DNA of 11,009 bases, taken from Syntrophobacterales bacterium (lineage in GTDB: Bacteria > Desulfobacterota > Desulfobaccia > Desulfobaccales > 0-14-0-80-60-11). Shown piece after piece: positions 7,586 through 11,009 of this stretch. Each line of letters begins with the position of its first letter. The first letter of the stretch is position 1. Below the pieces are notes generated by a model. The model saw nothing but the letters and a program-made list of their open reading frames with translations, was not told the DNA's origin and ran no database searches. The stretch lies in contig JALNYP010000094.1 of the NCBI GenBank assembly GCA_023229795.1, positions 1 to 11,009 of the forward strand, read 5' to 3'. A program made the position numbers and the translations under genes.

Positions 7586-8317
7586 TTACTTAATCGCCAC
7601 ACAAAGCATGTTTTGGCTGAAAATCTCATCACAAGCCAGGCTGCCGGTTTCAACGGCCAAATAAAGGCGCAAGCCTCCCCTGAACAGCCGCCACAATAAC
7701 CAACGCAGCCCGCTGGCGAGGCCGTGGACCACAGGTTGGTCTTCGTAGCATTCGATCCGGGAAAAGCCGGTGCAGGTCAAGATTTGCTCCAAGGAATCCC
7801 GGGTGAACATGGTCTCGTGGGTGAAATCCCCGAACCCCACCCGCCCCCCGAACGGAGAGGCCCCGTTGGGAACATGGAGGATGACTTTACCTCCGGCGGC
7901 CAGAACCCGGTTCACCTGACCCATGAATTCCAGGATTTCTTCTTTACGAAAGTGTTCCAGCACGTCGAAGGCGATTAATAGGCCCTGAGAGCTATGCTCC
8001 AGCGACTCTATAGCCGCCCGCAAGTTGCCTTCCCGGACCCCGGTGAGCCCCAGGCTCCTGGCGGCCGCCACCTGTTGGGGAGAACAGTCGATGCCGACGA
8101 TATTTTTATACCCGCGCCGCCGGGCGAAATACTCCATAGCTCCGGCGCCACAGCCCAAGTCCAGGATGGCTGTCTCTCTATTTTCCGGAAAATGATCCCG
8201 AATCAGTCTCTCCAGATAGGGAGCCCGCCGTTGGAACTCCGCCAGCTTCTCCGAGGCCGGAGCACTCGCCCCGGCCTGAAGGTATTGCTGATAAATCCTT
8301 TGGCGATAATCGAGCAT
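7586..8317 (-). CDS. SAM-dependent class I methyltransferase
   Basis: The protein is 243 residues. Motif I, ILDLGCGAG (51-59), and the acidic VGIDCSPQQV (74-83) form the S-adenosylmethionine pocket; AFDVLEH (116-122) and KVILHVPNG (144-152) are the usual later motifs of the Methyltransf_11/23 group. The N-terminal 45 residues are polar and probably form a cap over the substrate. A hydrophobic segment around 205-221 may reflect membrane contact but could simply be helical packing. In this setting it could methylate a hydroxyl or amino group of the glycan or of a precursor; the substrate cannot be read from the sequence. The start at 8317 lies 27 bp after the sugar transferase stop, with AGG about 10 bases upstream, and the gene ends directly against the amidotransferase start. 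Confidence 0.82.
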   Translation of the reverse strand: MLDYRQRIYQQYLQAGASAPASEKLAEFQRRAPYLERLIRDHFPENRETAILDLGCGAGAMEYFARRRGYKNIVGIDCSPQQVAAARSLGLTGVREGNLRAAIESLEHSSQGLLIAFDVLEHFRKEEILEFMGQVNRVLAAGGKVILHVPNGASPFGGRVGFGDFTHETMFTRDSLEQILTCTGFSRIECYEDQPVVHGLASGLRWLLWRLFRGGLRLYLAVETGSLACDEIFSQNMLCVAIK

Positions 8318-8344
8318 CTCAAATATACCTGATTTCCCGTCGGG

Positions 8345-9727
8345 CTACATCCCCCGGCCAAAAAGCACCGTGCGCACCGTTTTCAGGAGAATGGCCAGAT
8401 CCAGGAGAAAGCCGATGTTCTTGATGTAATAGAGGTCGTATTTAAGTTTCTCCGGAGTGGTGTCCAGGGCCAAGCCATCGGGGTACATAACCTGGGCCCA
8501 ACCGGTTATTCCCGGTTTTACCAGGAGGCGGTGTTGATAGTAGCGGATGTCGTCCATAATGTTGTCATAGGCCAGGGGACGAGGGCCGATAAAACTCATC
8601 TCGCCTTTCAAGATATTGACGAGCTGCGGCAATTCGTCCAGGCGCAGTTTCCGGATAAACCGGCCGATCCTGGTCACCCGGGGGTCGTTGTCCTCAGTCC
8701 ACAAGGGCCCGTACTGGTCGGCATCTACTATCATGGTCCGAAACTTGAGAATTTTGAAAGTGCGCCCCTTTTGTCCCAGACGCTCCTGGCGAAAAAAAAC
8801 CGGGCCCCGGCTATCCATTCTGATAGCCAGAGCAGTCAAGACCAGGATAGGGCTGGTGATGGTCAGGAATAATACCGCCAGCATGACGTCCATGATGCGT
8901 TTCAAACGCCGATAATAGATCTTGGTGGTATTGATGTTCCACTCAAAGATCCAGTTGTCGGAAATATGGTCGGTGGGGAGCTTGCCGGTTAAAAACTCGT
9001 AAATGGACGGCATGTCCATCAGGCTGCAATCGTTCCAGGACATGGTGATGAGGTTGTTGATCAGCTCGGGGGACCTTTCCTTGGTGACTGCAACTACGGC
9101 CAAAGAGATTTGATTCTCACGGATCAAAGCCGGCAGTTGGGAAGAGGTCCCGAGGACCTGTAAGCCGTCCACCGTAGTGCCGACTTTCGCTTGGTCGTCG
9201 TCCACCAGGCCCACTACCTCAAAGCCACACCCGGGCCGGTTTCGGATGGACCCTACCAGGTGCCATCCGGCCTTGCCGGCGCCGATGATCAGGATTCGCT
9301 TCTGCAACCGCTGGGGCAGCGATATGGCGGAAAAGGCAAAGCGCCAGGCGGCCACCAGGATCGAAAAGGTCACCGCCTGAATGATGATCATACTGCGGCC
9401 TACGTAGGCGCCTTTAATGGGGAAATAGAAGACCAGCACCACCACCAGGCTGCCAACCCAGGAAGCGACCAGGCAGTTAGCGAGATTGGTGATCTGGCGA
9501 AAATCCCTCAGATAGTCGTAGAGATCGAAAATAAAGAGAACGATAAAATAGGCTATCCCAATCAACAGGAAAGTGAGTTTATATTCCGCCAAAAATTCCC
9601 ACGGTCTGACGGCGCTATGTGGGTACAACAGGAGGGCGGCGACCACCGACAGAAAATAGCAGCCCGCATCTCCGATGATTAACAGCAACTTCCATTGGGA
9701 GATATAGAGGCTGAAGATCTTGAACAT
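8345..9727 (-). CDS. Undecaprenyl-phosphate sugar-1-phosphate transferase (initiating transferase)
   Basis: The protein is 460 residues. Four hydrophobic segments (about 13-35, 50-69, 83-105, 112-134) precede a nucleotide-binding-like cytoplasmic domain with ILIIGAGKAG (145-154). A further membrane segment (279-303) leads into the bacterial sugar transferase domain: FFRQERLG (311-318), FKILKFRTM (324-332), RLDELPQLVNILKGEMSFIGPRP (362-384) with the essential Asp-Glu pair, and KPGITGWAQV (404-413). This is the WbaP/WcaJ/EpsB-like architecture that transfers a sugar phosphate from a nucleotide sugar to undecaprenyl phosphate and starts each repeat unit at the inner membrane. The short tail with FGRG is reminiscent of transferases from exosortase-linked clusters, which is suggestive only. 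The start lies 3 bp after the epimerase stop. Whether the first sugar is a hexose or a HexNAc is unknown. Confidence 0.92.
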   Translation of the reverse strand: MFKIFSLYISQWKLLLIIGDAGCYFLSVVAALLLYPHSAVRPWEFLAEYKLTFLLIGIAYFIVLFIFDLYDYLRDFRQITNLANCLVASWVGSLVVVLVFYFPIKGAYVGRSMIIIQAVTFSILVAAWRFAFSAISLPQRLQKRILIIGAGKAGWHLVGSIRNRPGCGFEVVGLVDDDQAKVGTTVDGLQVLGTSSQLPALIRENQISLAVVAVTKERSPELINNLITMSWNDCSLMDMPSIYEFLTGKLPTDHISDNWIFEWNINTTKIYYRRLKRIMDVMLAVLFLTITSPILVLTALAIRMDSRGPVFFRQERLGQKGRTFKILKFRTMIVDADQYGPLWTEDNDPRVTRIGRFIRKLRLDELPQLVNILKGEMSFIGPRPLAYDNIMDDIRYYQHRLLVKPGITGWAQVMYPDGLALDTTPEKLKYDLYYIKNIGFLLDLAILLKTVRTVLFGRGM

Positions 9728-9730
9728 CGC

Positions 9731-10867
9731 TTAACTTTTCTGCCAGACCGTCCGGTTGACGTACTCGATATAGCTCAGGATAATCCGCAACACCTTCTGC
9801 GAGACATTATCCACATCGTAGTCTGGAACCAGGGTGAATCTTTTTCCCCCCGCAGCCTGCTGGGAGGTGACGACCTCGATGGCCTCCAGTACCCTCTGGG
9901 CTTTGAGGCCGCACATGATCAGGGTGCCGACGTCCATTCCCTCCGGGCGCTCATGCGCCTGACGAATGGTCACCGCGGGAAACCCCAGAATGGACGATTC
10001 TTCGGTGATGGTGCCGCTGTCGGAAACCACGCAAAAAGACTGAAGTTGCAGATTGACGTAATCGAACAGTCCCAGCGGCTTTAAGAACTGGATGCCTTCA
10101 CCCAATTCGGAGATCCCGGCGGCCGCCATTCTCTTGCGGGTGCGGGGATGGGTGCTGACGATAATGGGTAGGCGGTACCGATCCGCCATGGCTTTGAGCG
10201 TGGTCAACAAGTCATGAAAATTTTCCTCAGAGTCAATATTCTCCTCTCGATGAGCGCTGACCACCAGGTAGCCCTTCGGCGCCAGTCCCAGAGAAGCCAG
10301 GACCGCCGATTTTTCAATTTGTGGCCGGTAGTACGTCAACACCTCTTTCATGGGGGAGCCGGTCTTGATCACCGTCTCGGGGCTGATACCCTCCTGAAGC
10401 AGATAACGCCTGGCATGCTCCGTGTGCGTCATGTTGATGTCACTGATATGGTCCACGATTTTGCGGTTGATCTCTTCCGGAACCCTTTGATCGAAGCAGC
10501 GGTTTCCCGCCTCCATGTGGAAAATGGGAATTTTGCGCCGTTTGGCCGGGATGGCCGCCAGGCAGGTGTTGGTATCACCTAGCATCAGCAAGGCATCGGG
10601 GGACTCTTGGGCCATGACGGCGTCGGCCTTACTGATGACGTTGCCGATGGTATCGGCCACCGTGCCCCCCACCGCGTCCAGGAAATAATCGGGCTTCCTG
10701 ATCTCCAGATCTTTGAAAAAAATCTCGTTAAGTTCATAGTCATAATTCTGCCCGGAATGAACCAAGATATGGCGAGTATATCTATCCAGTTCACTCATCA
10801 CCCTGGATAGTTTGATTATTTCCGGCCGAGTCCCGACAATGGTCATTACTTTAACCGGCATCTTCAT
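9731..10867 (-). CDS. wecB: Non-hydrolysing UDP-HexNAc 2-epimerase (WecB family, FnlC/WbjD/Cap5G-like subgroup)
   Basis: The protein is 378 residues, normal for the family. Motifs include VGTRPE (11-16), HSGQNYDYELNE (37-48), GDTN with Asp98, FHMEAGNRCFDQRVPEE (116-132) with Glu119 and Glu132, SAHREEN with His206, SDSGTITEESS (282-292) and ERPEG (306-310). WecB proper converts UDP-GlcNAc to UDP-ManNAc. This sequence, with KPDYFL, the NRCFDQRVPEE block and a C-terminus ending near YVNRTVWQKS, recalls FnlC/WbjD/Cap5G, which make UDP-N-acetyl-L-fucosamine in the last step from a talose-type intermediate; that is recalled, not computed. The start at 10867 has a good GGAGA ribosome binding site 4-5 bases upstream. 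It is the first gene of the cluster in view, and partner dehydratase and reductase genes would have to be elsewhere. Confidence 0.92.
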   Translation of the reverse strand: MKMPVKVMTIVGTRPEIIKLSRVMSELDRYTRHILVHSGQNYDYELNEIFFKDLEIRKPDYFLDAVGGTVADTIGNVISKADAVMAQESPDALLMLGDTNTCLAAIPAKRRKIPIFHMEAGNRCFDQRVPEEINRKIVDHISDINMTHTEHARRYLLQEGISPETVIKTGSPMKEVLTYYRPQIEKSAVLASLGLAPKGYLVVSAHREENIDSEENFHDLLTTLKAMADRYRLPIIVSTHPRTRKRMAAAGISELGEGIQFLKPLGLFDYVNLQLQSFCVVSDSGTITEESSILGFPAVTIRQAHERPEGMDVGTLIMCGLKAQRVLEAIEVVTSQQAAGGKRFTLVPDYDVDNVSQKVLRIILSYIEYVNRTVWQKS

Positions 10868-11009
10868 TTATCTCCAAAAAATTAGCTCGTTCTCATCCAG
10901 AAATGATATCTGGCTGAAATAATTTAATAAAGGGTAATTTTTCAATCACGTTTTAACTCGGAAAGTGTTATCTTAGGTGAAGTAACAGGTTGATTTAATT
11001 TAGAAAGAT
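10868..11009 (-). promoter_or_regulatory. AT-rich leader before the epimerase, with a weak promoter and an operator-like inverted repeat
   Basis: This is the only non-coding stretch ahead of the cluster, cut by the window end. On the minus strand a -35-like TTGAAA (10940-10945) is followed after 17 bases by a poor -10, TTATTT (10917-10922). An inverted repeat, CCAGA/TCTGG (10897-10901 and 10909-10913), falls about where transcription would begin, the usual place for an operator. A second inverted repeat with one bulged base (10967-10974 with 10980-10986) lies further upstream. GGAGA just before the ATG is a good ribosome binding site. No ops or JUMPstart-like element is visible. The promoter could also be outside the window. 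Confidence 0.25.

Noticed and set aside
9191..9682. 163-residue plus-strand open frame opposite the sugar transferase
   Set aside because: It is antisense to a well-supported membrane transferase, and its charged, His- and Gln-rich composition looks like a mirrored reading rather than a protein.
10942..11009. Open minus-strand frame entering from the right edge and ending in TGA at 10942-10944
   Set aside because: It is only 21 codons in AT-rich sequence with no recognisable similarity, so it cannot be told apart from chance.

Overview
The window is almost entirely one surface-polysaccharide locus. It suggests a Gram-negative bacterium of moderately high GC, perhaps Desulfobacterota-like; that lineage guess comes only from the gene set and protein style and is low confidence. 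All convincing genes lie on the minus strand, so the cluster reads from the right end of the window to the left.

In transcription order, an AT-rich leader at the right edge (10868-11009) is followed by: a non-hydrolysing UDP-HexNAc 2-epimerase (10867-9731); a membrane polyprenyl-phosphate sugar-1-phosphate transferase (9727-8345); a SAM-dependent methyltransferase (8317-7586); an AsnB-type glutamine amidotransferase split into two frames (7585-6851 and 6879-5773); a GT4 glycosyltransferase (5776-4673); a GDP-mannose 4,6-dehydratase (4662-3691); a second GT4 glycosyltransferase (3701-2502); and a GT2 glycosyltransferase with a membrane segment (2505-1579). Genes are packed with gaps of 0-27 bp or overlaps of 4-29 bp, including two ATGA stop/start overlaps, so this looks like one polycistronic, translationally coupled unit. 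Several true starts lie inside longer open frames and were placed using motifs, spacing and ribosome binding sites.

After a 159-bp gap that carries a good sigma70-type promoter (about 1500-1528) comes a distinctly AT-rich gene for a membrane-anchored SGNH/GDSL hydrolase-like protein (1419-247). It probably belongs to the same surface-glycan function but looks separately transcribed and separately acquired. The left edge (1-246) holds an open plus-strand frame ending at 114, possibly the tail of a transposase, followed by small imperfect repeats.

Working model: the epimerase and the dehydratase supply nucleotide sugars (a HexNAc and GDP-4-keto-6-deoxymannose). The sugar transferase loads the first sugar phosphate onto undecaprenyl phosphate. 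The two GT4 enzymes and the GT2 enzyme extend the repeat unit, while the amidotransferase, methyltransferase and SGNH protein may decorate it with amide, methyl or acyl groups. No flippase, polymerase, chain-length regulator or outer-membrane export gene is present, so the locus must continue outside the window or rely on genes elsewhere. I found no rRNA, tRNA, CRISPR array or complete insertion sequence. I see no clearly undescribed system; the most notable points are the split amidotransferase, the compositionally foreign SGNH gene and a low-GC block inside one glycosyltransferase.
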